Position numbers and translations under genes: made by a program. The notes below the pieces were generated by a model. It was not told where the DNA came from, made no database searches, and saw only the letters and a program-made list of their open reading frames with translations. Below, one piece after another: positions 36,190 through 45,043 of a stretch of DNA of 64,000 nt. The stretch's first letter is position 1. Every line of letters starts with the position of its first letter. The DNA is from Chaenocephalus aceratus. Taxonomy: Eukaryota; Chordata; Actinopteri; Perciformes; Channichthyidae. The stretch is taken from NCBI GenBank assembly GCA_023974075.1, contig JAMFTG010000180.1, forward strand, positions 1-64,000, read 5' to 3'.

Positions 36190-37235
36190 TTAACCTGTTG
36201 AGCCCGGAGTCTGTTTTTCAGGTCTCAGGCTCGAAAATGACATTCCGAGAAGAAATTACTATATCTTCCCTTTTAAGGGGTAAATTAATAATCTTTTTTC
36301 TCAAAGCAATGATACACCTGTGAGTTGGATGTAGAACAAAACATTACTTATAGTGAAAACCTCCCTTGAATGAGAGGATGGTGGACGAAAAGCTTTAGGA
36401 ATCCAAACTATAACATATAAGTACCCCGTATCAAGATTGATGCAAAACAAGTGAAATTGCCCCCTTGGTCGATTTTGATGATTGACATCTCTTTGTAACT
36501 GTGAGAGCCAATAGAATCGATGGGAAGTTCCTAACATCCATCTAAACATTACCCATTGGTGAATGAGTGATGCGTAGCCAGAAGGCCTCGGAACCGGAAG
36601 CTGCGATACACTCTGGTGGCTATCGTAGCAGCCAGCGCCATATAGATAGAAGATTTACGACAACGGAAGTCCAAAAACGGTTATCGTCACGTGGTTCATG
36701 TAGACGAGGATCGTTCCCCGGAAGTTCATGGCGGGCATTGATAACAGGAGATAGAACTACGATTTTTGGTAATTATTAGTGAATAAAGGTTTTGATTTGC
36801 AATATTTATACAACAAATCGATATGTGTATGTATTTACATCAATATGTTTTAAAAAATAAAATCGAATTTGCTAATATTAAGTGATAATATTAGGATTAG
36901 TGTGAACAGCTAGTTTACATGTTACTAACAGTGCCTTGTTAAAGAGCCTGTTGCTGTTTATTTATAGCTTTGAATTCTTTAAAACCAATATTATCTTCTT
37001 AAACTTGTATGGTAGTCAGGAGCATCACTTTCTAATGTGTATTGATATATTTAGAGGGAGGGGATCTAAAGTAATGCTTTAAAATTCAGATTAGATTCAT
37101 TTCTACCATTTTCTTGAATTCATGGTAGTTTCAGTAATCCCCTGGTAACTGAGGACACAAGCTATCTAAATGACTAATGTCATCGTTATGGCTTTCAGAA
37201 AGGACAGGAGACCGACAGGTGACTATCAAAGGACT

Positions 37236-37244
37236 AGCAGCAGC

Positions 37245-37270
<26 letters not shown>
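37236..37270. repeat. ATG/GAT trinucleotide microsatellite
   Basis: About eleven repeats of GAT. Confidence 0.95.
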
Positions 37271-37280
<10 letters not shown>

Positions 37281-37388
37281 TTAAATGTGTTGTTTTAGGA
37301 ACATCCATTGCAAATACATGGAATTCAATAAACATTGAATAGCATATCATGCAGTTTGTCGGTGCCTTTTCCTCCGTGTTGTCCTGGT

Positions 37389-37500
37389 GTGCTGTGCTGC
37401 CTCCTAGTCACCACCATGGTTTGCTGTGCTGCCTCCTAGTCGCCACCATGGTTTGCTGTGCTGCCTCCTAGTCGCCACCATGGTTTGCTGTGCTGCCTGG
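37389..37500 (+). repeat. 32-bp repeat triplicating a start-codon region
   Basis: The unit GCTGTGCTGCCTCCTAGTCG plus CCACCATGGTTT is repeated so that ATGs in strong context fall at 37416, 37448 and 37480, 32 bp apart. The first two ATGs each open an eight-codon frame M-V-C-C-A-A-S-stop. The third continues into the THAP domain. Confidence 0.9.
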
Positions 37501-37635
37501 GGATGCTCAAATCGCTCAGAGAAAGGAGTACGAATGTACGGCTTCCCCACTGACACGGAGCGGAGGAAAAAATGGCTGGCTCAAGTCAGCAGGAGCAATT
37601 TCCCGACCAACAGCAAACAAATATGTGATGTAATT
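37480..37635 (+). pseudogene. THAP zinc-finger domain fragment
   Basis: From the ATG at 37480 (context GCCACCATGG, ideal for vertebrate initiation) the frame begins MVCCAAWGCSNR, then GVRMYGFPTD, RRKKWL and a final KQIC. These match the N-terminal half of a THAP domain: the first Cys pair, the F-P-x-D segment and the conserved Trp. The distal Cys/His (normally a Cys-x2-His-Phe) is not in frame: after KQICD the sequence departs from the family and reaches a stop at about 37696-37698. THAP domains are DNA-binding modules of P-element, Kolobok and related transposases, so this is most likely a broken transposase exon. A splice donor at GATGTAATT is possible but weak. Confidence 0.7.
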
Positions 37636-37639
37636 ATAT

Positions 37640-38875
37640 ACAAACACTGCATTTGCACTTTTTCACCAAACGAAAACCACACCATTGGGAAAGCATAATG
37701 TTTTGTTCAATACAAAAAAACAGGGAAAGGCTTGAAAAACAGAGTTGAGACTCAGGGTGCAGGGTGAGGGTCTCAGTGCAGGTATTCAGGCTCCATTGAA
37801 CCCCCCTCTGGTTCTTGTGCTGAAAGAGGGAGTAACAGACAGGAGAAAGGGTTATACACACACAGCACACCTATTGGATGGGAAATGCCTTGGGGAGATA
37901 AGGTGTTGACTTATATAAAACAGTAGTATTAGCGATTAATTTTGTCTTTACTTAAGATATTTGACCTTTCGGCCTGTTGACATTTACGAAGAAGCCTAAG
38001 TCTGTTATCTGTCTTAAGGAATGGGAGGTCTCAGCTATCGCTGACATTACCAGTTTTATGACCGGTCACAAGAGCCATAGAGTCAGATGAGTGATTCAGT
38101 GTCTCCAGGTGTTCACGGATACCTTCCCCCAATATGCTGATTAGCTCTCGGTAAACTAGTTAAAAGGTCTACCAAGATGCGAGGCTGATCGGATTTGACA
38201 TGGCAACCCACCCGTGCAGTCAGAACCTTTGACTGTGTGACTTGTGATGTGAATTTCTCCGGCCGATGCTTGTAGTAAACTACCAGTGTTTGACATCAGA
38301 ACTCCTGCTCGTCCCGTGTCTCTCTGAGTCCTGACTCTCCATTACTGCAGAAGTTTCCCTTACAAGTAGTATTAAACGTACCTTGTGTTTTCACTCTCAC
38401 TTAAGTCCCTTTGCCATCAATCCAGAATCAGCTGAGCTGCAACATTATACAGACGGGTAATAATCAACAGAATCACAAGGACACAATATGGCTTTGCTAA
38501 AAACACTCACTCTTACACGCACCAAAGTTATATTTATCTAATATTTAACTCCCTCCACCCCCGCATACAATCCCGTTTAGAAGCCCCTCTTCTCTAATTC
38601 AACACGTTGGACGAAATGACATTAAGAGAACGGAATTTACAATTAAAAGGCTGTTCAACGTCTGTTGCTTCGGTATCCTAGCTTAATCTGTTATCTGTAA
38701 ACGTTCCCTAAATCTACTAATTTAGGGATAATCCACTGACATCCTTTAATACACATGTTCATTTGAATCAGATGTACTGATAATATCCGCAATATAAATC
38801 TTTAAACTTCTTCTTACCTTTAAAAGTCCGTCACGAACGGTGTATTATGCTGCAACTCCACAGCTCTGCTAGCCT
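37640..38875. other. No gene; possible LTR-like piece
   Basis: No coding region recognised. A TATATAAAAC box (about 37912) is followed, 300-450 bp on, by a CTCGTCCCGTGTCTCTCTGA segment and a CTTACA end near 38364, which is reminiscent of a retroviral R-U5. I found no matching TG start or target duplication, so I do not call an LTR. Confidence 0.3.
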
Positions 38876-39421
38876 TGGCGCTAACTTCCGGGGAACGATT
38901 GAGAGGCTCCACGATCCGCCATTGCTGTAAAAAGTGGCCCATTGGAGTGAACGGAGATGACGTAACTATCAGTCTATATGGCGCTGGTAGCAGCTAATAA
39001 GAAAACTCCGTTATTGACATCAAAATGGAAGGATTGATTATCAGCAGTGGCGAGCCGTGACTTTTATACCTAGCCCCTCTGACCCCCCCCCTTCCCTCGA
39101 AAGAAAAGAAGCGATATTTCGTCACAGCGTATACTTCAGCGGAATATCAAAACAGCGGCCCGGGGTGCAAAACGCATCAATGACAGCGACCCTCTACCAC
39201 ACAGAACAACACCATTTATATAAACCCCTATCATGACAGGGCACCCACGGCCAAGTAACCATTACAAATGAATGAAGTCGGCACGGCAGCCCACATTGAA
39301 AATGACTTAGGCCGACCTTTGATGATAAATCACTGAAACACAAAGTCCATCCTCCTTTTGGATGAAGCACATGCGGGTCATTCAGCTGATCCTTTGCCAC
39401 TCCAGTTTATCATCGGCTATT

Positions 39422-39769
39422 TGTCACGGTTGAGTGAAGGAAGCAGGACCCAAATGCAGATAACTCTGATAAACCTTTATTTCAAGGATAATGAAACTAA
39501 CATAGACAAAACAGAACACTCACCGGTGAACTCAGTCACCAACAAAAGACGAACCGACAAAGACAGACAGAAAAACCAGAACTTCAATACACACAAGACT
39601 AATCATACAAACAAGACACAGGTGAGGAGGGAGGAGAACACAATCGGGTAAATTAGACACACCAGGGAAACTAATGACAGGGAACCACAGACAGATTTAA
39701 ACAAGACAAAACGCAGACAGAAAACCAAAAATAGATCTAGACAAGACACCATAGAGACAGATCGTGACA
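39422..39769 (-). repeat. 3' LTR (in transcript sense)
   Basis: 348 bp, same sequence as the other LTR by eye. The GTCGGTTCGT site is at 39549-39558. It is preceded in transcript sense by the polypurine tract. Confidence 0.9.
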
Positions 39770-39787
39770 GTACCCCCCCCCTCAAGA
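39770..39787 (-). promoter_or_regulatory. Polypurine tract
   Basis: In transcript sense CTTGAGGGGGGGGGTAC abuts the TG of the 3' LTR, the position and composition of a plus-strand priming tract. Confidence 0.85.
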
Positions 39788-39839
39788 GACGGATCCCAGA
39801 CGTCCCAAAAAGAAAACACAAAAGTCCAAAACCTCAACC

Positions 39840-41620
39840 AGGGTGGGTGGAGGGGGTCAGGAGGACGGGACTGAGCTGACCGCCAAGGAGCACAGCAGAG
39901 GACCAGGAAGGGATCTCGGGCGGACGGCCCGGGGGCACGGCAGAGTTCAAGAAGGGGTTCTCGGGCGGACGGCCCGGGGCAAGGTAGAGTCCATGGAGGG
40001 GCGAAGACCACAGCGGGCAAACTCAGGGGGCCGAGCATGAGAGCGAAGGCAACGGCAGGAAGAGTCAGGGGGCCGAGCAGGAGGGCGAAGACCGTGGCAC
40101 TCAGGGGGCCGGGCTCGAGGGCGAAGACCACGGCTCTCAGGGGGCCTGGCTCGAAGGCGAAGACCGCGGCTCTCAGGGGGCCGGGCTCGAGGGCGAAGAC
40201 CAGACAGCTCCGGAGGCCGAGCAGGAAGGCGCTGACGGGACAGCTCCGGAGGCCGAGCAGGAAGGCGCTGACGGGACAGCTCCGGAGGCCGGGCAGGACC
40301 CGGTGTCGGCCGGACAGGAACCAGAACCGGTGGGACAGGCTTCGGCAGGATCCCCCACGGAAGAGGACCAGGAGTTGGCAGGACCCCCGGCGAGACAGGT
40401 AACGGCGGGACCTCCAATGGAACAAGACATGGGATTGGCAGGACTCTCAGCGGGTCCTCCAATGGAACAGGACATAGGGCTGGCAGGACCCCCGGCAGAA
40501 GAGTCGGCGGCGGGACCCCCAACGGCACAGGACATAGGGTTGGCAGGACCCCCAGAAGAAGAGTAGTCGGTGGGACCTCCAACGGCACAGGACATAGGGC
40601 TGGCAGGACCCCCAGCAGAAGAGTAGTCGGCGGGGCCTCCAACGGCACAGGACACAGGGTTGGCAGGACCCCCGGCAGAAGAGTAGTCGGCGGGGCCTCC
40701 AACGGGACAGGACACAGGGTTGGCAGGACCCCCGGCAGGAGAGTAGTCGGCGGGGCCTCCAACGGCACAGGACATATGATTGGCAGGACCCCCGGCAGGA
40801 GAGTAGATGGGCGGGACCTCCAACGAGACAGGACAAAGGGTTGGCAGGACCCCCGGCAGGAGAGTAGTCGGCGGGACCCCCAACGGGACAGGACAAGGAG
40901 CTGGCAGGGTCCCCAGCGGAACCTCCAACGGGGCAGGAGTAGGGACTTGAGTGGGAACTCGAGAGGTGACTGGAGAGGGAACTCGAGAGGAGACTCGAGA
41001 AGGAACTTGAGAAGAGACTCGAGAGGGAACTCGAGAGGGGACTTGAGAAGTGTCTTGAACAGGGACTCGAGAGGTAACTCGAGAGGAGATTTGAGAGATG
41101 AATTGAAAGGGAACTCGAGAGGGGATTTGAGAGGGAACTTGAGAGGGAACTTGAGAGGGAACTTGAGAGAAGACTTGAGAGTGGACTCGAGAGGGAACTC
41201 GAGAGGGAACTGGAGGGGTGACTTGAAAGGAGACTGGAGGGGGGACTCGAGAGGAGACTCGAGAGGGAACTGGAGAGGAAACTTGAGAGATGACTCGGGA
41301 GGGGACTTGCGAGGTGACTCGAGAGGTAGCTCGAGATGGAACTCGAGAGGGAACTCGAGAGGAGACTTGAGAGGAGACTCGAGAGGGGACTCGAGAGGGA
41401 ACTTGAGAGGGAACTGGAGAGAAGACTTGAGAGTGGACTCGAGAGGGAACTGGAGGGGTGACTTGAAGGAGACTCGAGAGGGACTCGAGAGGAGACTCGA
41501 GAGGGAACTGGAGAGGAAACTTGAGAGATAACTCGAGAGGGGACTTGAGAGGTAACTCGAGAGGAGACTCGAGAAGGAACTGGAGGGGTGACTTGAGAGA
41601 GTTGGTTCGCCAACAGAACA
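39840..41620. repeat. Four minisatellite domains inside the LTR element
   Basis: From left to right: a 36-bp unit around GGGCTCGAGGGCGAAGACC (about 40030-40200), a related 36-bp unit around ACAGCTCCGGAGGCCG (40200-40290), a 60-bp unit around GGCAGGACCCCCGGCAGAAG (about 40400-40915), and a 12-bp unit of the type GAGAGGGAACTC (about 40940-41620). All periods are multiples of three. Confidence 0.9.
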
Positions 41621-42288
41621 CAGGGGGCTGGAGTCGGCCGGTATGTTGACTGGACTCGGGGAGCTGGCGTCGGCTGGAGAGCCAGCAGGAGACGAGGTGC
41701 TGGAGTCGGCCGGTACGCCGACAGGACACGGGGAGCTGGCGTCGGCCGGAGACGAGGGGCTGGAGTCGAAACCATGGCTGTTGGGGCCAGGACTGAGGCT
41801 GGAACCATGGCTTCAGGGGCCAGAACTGGGGCTGGAATCATGCCTGCTGGGGCCGGAACCAGGGCTGGAACCATGGTTGCTGGGGCTGGAACCATGGCTC
41901 TTGAGGCTCGGGCTGCTAGCTTGGCCTTGCGACTCCTCTTAGCAGCCGCCTGAATACTCCGTGGACCTCCATAAGCCAGACGAGTTCCAGAATACGACTC
42001 CTGGACAGGAGCAGGAACTGGGGCAGAAGCATGGGTTGACTCCAGACGGAACACACCGAGACGTTTGTAGTCAGCAGGCTGGAAATCACACACCCAGAGG
42101 AAGTTCAAAATCCAGCCAGGTAAGAATTTCACCAAGTCTGGTTTCTCCATAGCCAACCGGTGCGCCTCTACCAGAGCGGCCTCCTTCTGCCGAACACTGG
42201 ACGCTCCCTTCCACCAATCATAGCAGCAAGCTAAATAAAAGGAAAAATGTTGTAGTTCCACCTCAAAAGGATCATCTGCTGGGTCCAT
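40447..42288 (-). CDS. 613-codon repeat-rich ORF of the LTR element (gag position)
   Basis: The frame opens at an ATG 17 bp inside the 5' LTR, with G at -3 and +4, and begins MDPADDPFEV, a start reminiscent of sushi-type gag proteins. Residues 1-85 are ordinary-looking sequence rich in Trp, Cys and Leu (FYLACCYDWWKG, KFLPGWILNFLWV). About 90-220 is Pro/Ala/Thr-rich. About 230-470 is a Ser/Leu repeat of period four (12-bp DNA unit). The end runs into 20-residue Gly-Pro repeats (60-bp DNA unit) rich in Cys and Trp or Arg. I see no nucleocapsid CCHC box, protease or polymerase motif. Because the DNA repeat units are multiples of three, two further minus-strand frames (39947-40768 and 40173-41729) and a plus-strand frame (40776-41531) are also open. 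Only the frame from 42288 has a sensible start. Function is unknown. Confidence 0.55.
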   Translation of the reverse strand: MDPADDPFEVELQHFSFYLACCYDWWKGASSVRQKEAALVEAHRLAMEKPDLVKFLPGWILNFLWVCDFQPADYKRLGVFRLESTHASAPVPAPVQESYSGTRLAYGGPRSIQAAAKRSRKAKLAARASRAMVPAPATMVPALVPAPAGMIPAPVLAPEAMVPASVLAPTAMVSTPAPRLRPTPAPRVLSAYRPTPAPRLLLALQPTPAPRVQSTYRPTPAPCVLLANQLSQVTPPVPSRVSSRVTSQVPSRVISQVSSPVPSRVSSRVPLESPSSHPSSSLSSPLSSLLSSSLSSSLSSPLSSLLSSLLSSSLSSSISSYLSSHLASPLPSHLSSFLSSSLSSLLSSPPSSLLSSHPSSSLSSSLSSPLSSLLSSSLSSSLSSSLSNPLSSSLSIHLSNLLSSYLSSPCSRHFSSPLSSSLSSLFSSSFSSLLSSSLSSHLSSSHSSPYSCPVGGSAGDPASSLSCPVGGPADYSPAGGPANPLSCLVGGPAHLLSCRGSCQSYVLCRWRPRRLLSCRGSCQPCVLSRWRPRRLLFCRGSCQPCVLCRWRPRRLLFCWGSCQPYVLCRWRSHRLLFFWGSCQPYVLCRWGSRRRLFCRGSCQPYVLFHWRTR

Positions 42289-42305
42289 TTCTGGTCGGTT
42301 CGTAC
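42289..42305 (-). promoter_or_regulatory. Primer-binding site, probably self-priming
   Basis: Directly inside the 5' LTR the minus strand reads GTACGAACCGACCAGAA. Its ACGAACCGAC (42303 down to 42294) is exactly complementary to GTCGGTTCGT within the LTR. No TGG-type tRNA primer site is present. In Tf1 and sushi-group Ty3-type elements the first bases of the RNA fold back on a site just downstream of the 5' LTR; the geometry here fits that. The role is inferred. Confidence 0.65.
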
Positions 42306-42653
42306 TGTCACGGTTGAGTGAAGGAAGCAGGACCCAAATGCAGATAACTCTGATAAACCTTTATTTCAAGGATAATGAAACTAACATAGACAAAACAGAA
42401 CACTCACCGGTGAACTCAGTCACCAACAAAAGACGAACCGACAAAGACAGACAGAAAAACCAGAACTTCAATACACACAAGACTAATCATACAAACAAGA
42501 CACAGGTGAGGAGGGAGGAGAACACAATCGGGTAAATTAGACACACCAGGGAAACTAATGACAGGGAACCACAGACAGATTTAAACAAGACAAAACGCAG
42601 ACAGAAAACCAAAAATAGATCTAGACAAGACACCATAGAGACAGATCGTGACA
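42306..42653 (-). repeat. 5' LTR (in transcript sense)
   Basis: 348 bp. In transcript orientation it contains GTCGGTTCGT (42442 down to 42433), the likely start of R if the element self-primes. An AATAAA polyadenylation signal lies about 80 nt further on. There is no clear TATA box upstream of the inferred start. Confidence 0.9.
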
Positions 42654-42988
42654 CTATTATCGGCTAACTCAATCAACAATGACTCGGTTAATAATTCCGC
42701 AACGATATCACTGAAGTGAGCCATCATGAACGAACCTATGCTAATCATAAATCTATCCATCATAAATCTATCGATTAGATTTATGATTCGAAAATAATAA
42801 AAGTAGGATAGACATGTGGATATTATCCGGCTGAACAAAACGTGCATTTATCTAACTTCGTTTTCCACAGACCTTATTTCGAGCTATTTTCCAAAATCCT
42901 ATGGAGAAATCCCGTTGGTTCCTGTTGAGGGAATCCGAGCGAAGCTTACTTCCGGGTTTTAGGACGCGTCACTGCACCACTTGCATAT

Positions 42989-44085
42989 GAGGTTTCTCAA
43001 TACTCAAATTTCCCCTCCTCGACTCCTCGACTCCTCGGTCCTTCGGTAGTGACCCTGAAATGAATTTCAGCGCGCCATGTTGAAGGACATCTAATTTCTC
43101 TAAATGCACACCGAGGACCGAGGATCGAGCGTCGAGGAGGCTCTCTGGAGGAGCTATAACCGAGGATACACTGATGGGTCCTCCATGGTCCTCCACGGCT
43201 CCTCCGTGGATGCATTTCCGGGAACGGTGGAGGCGTGACACACGGCCGGACTTATCTCAGCCAATGACAGCTCTGCATGCATCCCCTGGATATTATTTTA
43301 GAAACTGCTTTCATCGCGTCGTGATGTTTCCAGAGAGAACAGCTGTGAGGTCCTGCAGAAAGCAGAGCAGTGTGTATAATATATATCACTCAGTAGAACA
43401 GGCCTACTCTCTTCATTTGCTTTAGTTTATTAGATATCTACAAACAAAGAGTCGATATTTTTCTAAAACCATTTAGTGCTTCACAATAAAATACACAACG
43501 GCTGTAGCCTGATTATATGCTTTAGGAGCTGTAGGTGTGTGTGGTACAGTGTGTAGGTGTGTGTGTTGTACAGTGTGGTGTGTGTGTTGTACAGTGTGTA
43601 GTTGTGTGTGTTGTACAGTGCGTATATGCAGCGGACAGACGGGTCTCAGTTGGTTTGGTGTCCTCTGCTTACTTTTAATACTTGTAAATACAACTTTTGG
43701 CCTGTAATTTCAATTCCCCATTTCAGCGACCAGAGAGAGGGTGGGGGGGAAATCCAGTCTCTGATTGTGTTACGTTATTATGAGAGTGTGTGTGTCCGCA
43801 TCTGTAGCCTGTTATTGTCTCATTATACCGCACTGTCAATGAATCAAAGTAAATATATAAGTGGTCATGAACACATCTGTCCATCAGACAGAGGGCTGCT
43901 GTGCCTCCTGTCATCATTAAAATGACCGCTCAGAGGAGAGGAGTTCTCATTTCTCTAACCGCCTGCTGGTTCCCCTCCTCTCTCCTCGGTTCCCCTCCTC
44001 GGTCCTCCACTCGCATCTCCTGTGGGTGGGACTAAGTATCGAGGATAGGAGTCGAGGAGGGGACATTTGAGTATTGAGAAACCTC
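42989..44085. mobile_element. DNA element with about 38-bp inverted ends and TAT flanks
   Basis: The left end GAGGTTTCTCAATACTCAAA and its continuation CCCCTCCTCGACTCC are matched in reverse at the right (GGAGTCGAGGAGGGG ... TTTGAGTATTGAGAAACCTC). TAT lies directly outside both ends (42986-42988 and 44086-44088), possibly a 3-bp target duplication of the PIF/Harbinger kind. The interior has TTGTACAGTGTG repeats (43540-43620) and no transposase. It is inserted in the hAT-like element. Confidence 0.8.
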
Positions 44086-45043
44086 TATAGACTTCACAGC
44101 GGGCGGAACTTGTCATAAAGTCCGCGAAAATAAAGCCCTGCCCATTTAGAGGGAAGATATGATTGGTCAATTGTGCTGTCATTTGACATTACTCTCTCGT
44201 TGAGTTACTATAGCCGGCCCTCTGTGAATGTAGAGAGGGACCAACAAGCTCCCCCGTCTTCACATAACTCGCAGAGACGACATTTAACCCTTCACATTCC
44301 AACAGAAACTGAACAGGCAGATTCGAAGGATTTATTTCTTTGGAAAAATTATTTTAAATAACAATTAAATCAAGTTATTTTGGTAAAACTAATGAAAAAT
44401 GTAACAAAAACTAAATATAAAAAATAATATTTAATTTTTTTAATTTTTTAGAATATCTTAGGCCCTCACAGAGGGCCTAGAGGGCCCTGACGGCTCGCCA
44501 CTGATTATCAGTAATCATTCAAAGTGACACAGACACATTGGATTAACCTATGGATTAACCTTCAGCAGCGTTTTTATCGTTTTAATGCCAACACGACTTT
44601 TGATCAGAACAACAGCTAAGGTAAGACGATGTCACGTGAATGCTCCGTAATACTACGTGTTGTGATGTCTGTATTCGCATCCCCTGTCGCGAGTTCTGAT
44701 CGCTCAGTGATGATACTTATATTTCTGCAATCTGTGGAATCTGAGCTTGCTAATCAATATCTTGTTTGTGCAGTTACGATAAGTAATAAGGGTATTTTTA
44801 CCGTGTGTTCTGTGCTAAGTGCGTAGCATTTTTTCCGCTCAGGGCTCATTTAGACGCTTCTTGTGAAACTTGTGTTATGTTTCGGTAAAAATGGTTCGTA
44901 TCGTCAGTTAGCTGAGTTTCTTCCCGTTAAGTGAGTATGGAACATTAATAGTTTCATAAATGTTAAGAAGCCCTGAGATACAGTTTCGGGAAAAAAAAAC
45001 CTGCAGCCCCCGGTACCGAGGGCTCTCGGGCTTAACAGGTTAA

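Larger units (their letters stand above)
36600..38998. repeat. Inverted arms around the THAP remnant
   Basis: CCAGCGCCATATAGA (36632 on) and CGTTCCCCGGAAGTT (36712-36726) recur inverted in mirrored order at 38883-38897 and 38973-38987. The arm spacing is nearly equal (about 95 and 105 bp). This marks either subterminal arms of the outer TTAA element or a separate 2.4-kb element inserted in it. Confidence 0.6.
39422..42653 (-). mobile_element. Young non-autonomous LTR retroelement, sushi/Tf1-like, minus strand
   Basis: Two 348-bp direct repeats (39422-39769 and 42306-42653) bound the unit. Each starts TGTCACG and ends CGTGACA. A 5-bp duplication, ctatt, flanks the whole at 39417-39421 and 42654-42658. 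The LTRs appear identical base for base by eye, so insertion was recent. A polypurine tract next to the distal LTR and the direction of the reading frame place the transcript on the minus strand. The internal region has one long repetitive frame and no protease, reverse transcriptase, RNase H or integrase motif, so it must depend on another element. A diverged relative of the LTR lies at 53074-53440. Confidence 0.93.
39045..44503. mobile_element. hAT-like element with 8-bp target duplication, host to an LTR element
   Basis: The left end CAGTGGCGAGCCGTGAC and right end (reverse) CAGTGGCGAGCCGTCAGG share 14 terminal bases. A perfect duplication, attatcag, lies at 39037-39044 and 44504-44511. 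Subtracting the LTR element and the inverted-repeat element leaves about 1.1 kb without a recognisable transposase. A short minus-strand frame around AHFSDIVAELLTES (about 42665-42730) ends in stops where the LTR element interrupted it. It sits inside the TTAA-bounded element. Confidence 0.9.
36194..45039. mobile_element. TTAA-bounded element (Kolobok/piggyBac-like) containing nested insertions
   Basis: The left end reads CCTGTTGAGCCCGGAG and the right end, in reverse, CCTGTTAAGCCCGAG. TTAA lies directly outside both (36190-36193 and 45040-45043). Removing the nested hAT at 39045-44503 leaves about 3.4 kb, a normal size for an autonomous element. TTAA duplications are known for piggyBac and Kolobok. 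The THAP-domain remnant inside would favour Kolobok, some members of which carry THAP domains, but no catalytic region is recognisable. A separate piece of this family lies in reverse at 49320-49625. Confidence 0.7.

Noticed and set aside
37870..38368. Retroviral-type LTR next to the THAP remnant
   Set aside because: A TATA-like box and an R-U5-like segment are present, but no TG start, inverted ends or target duplication could be found.
40776..41531. Plus-strand 251-codon Arg/Gly/Asp-rich frame
   Set aside because: Antisense to the LTR element's own frame and produced by a 12-bp repeat lacking stops; no non-repetitive part.
40173..41729. Minus-strand 518-codon frame
   Set aside because: Alternative frame through the same minisatellites; its start lies inside the repeat-rich region and has no leader or domain.
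42997..43241. Minus-strand frames near 43.1 kb as a gene
   Set aside because: They lie in the inverted-repeat element and reflect CTCCTCG-type low-complexity repeats.
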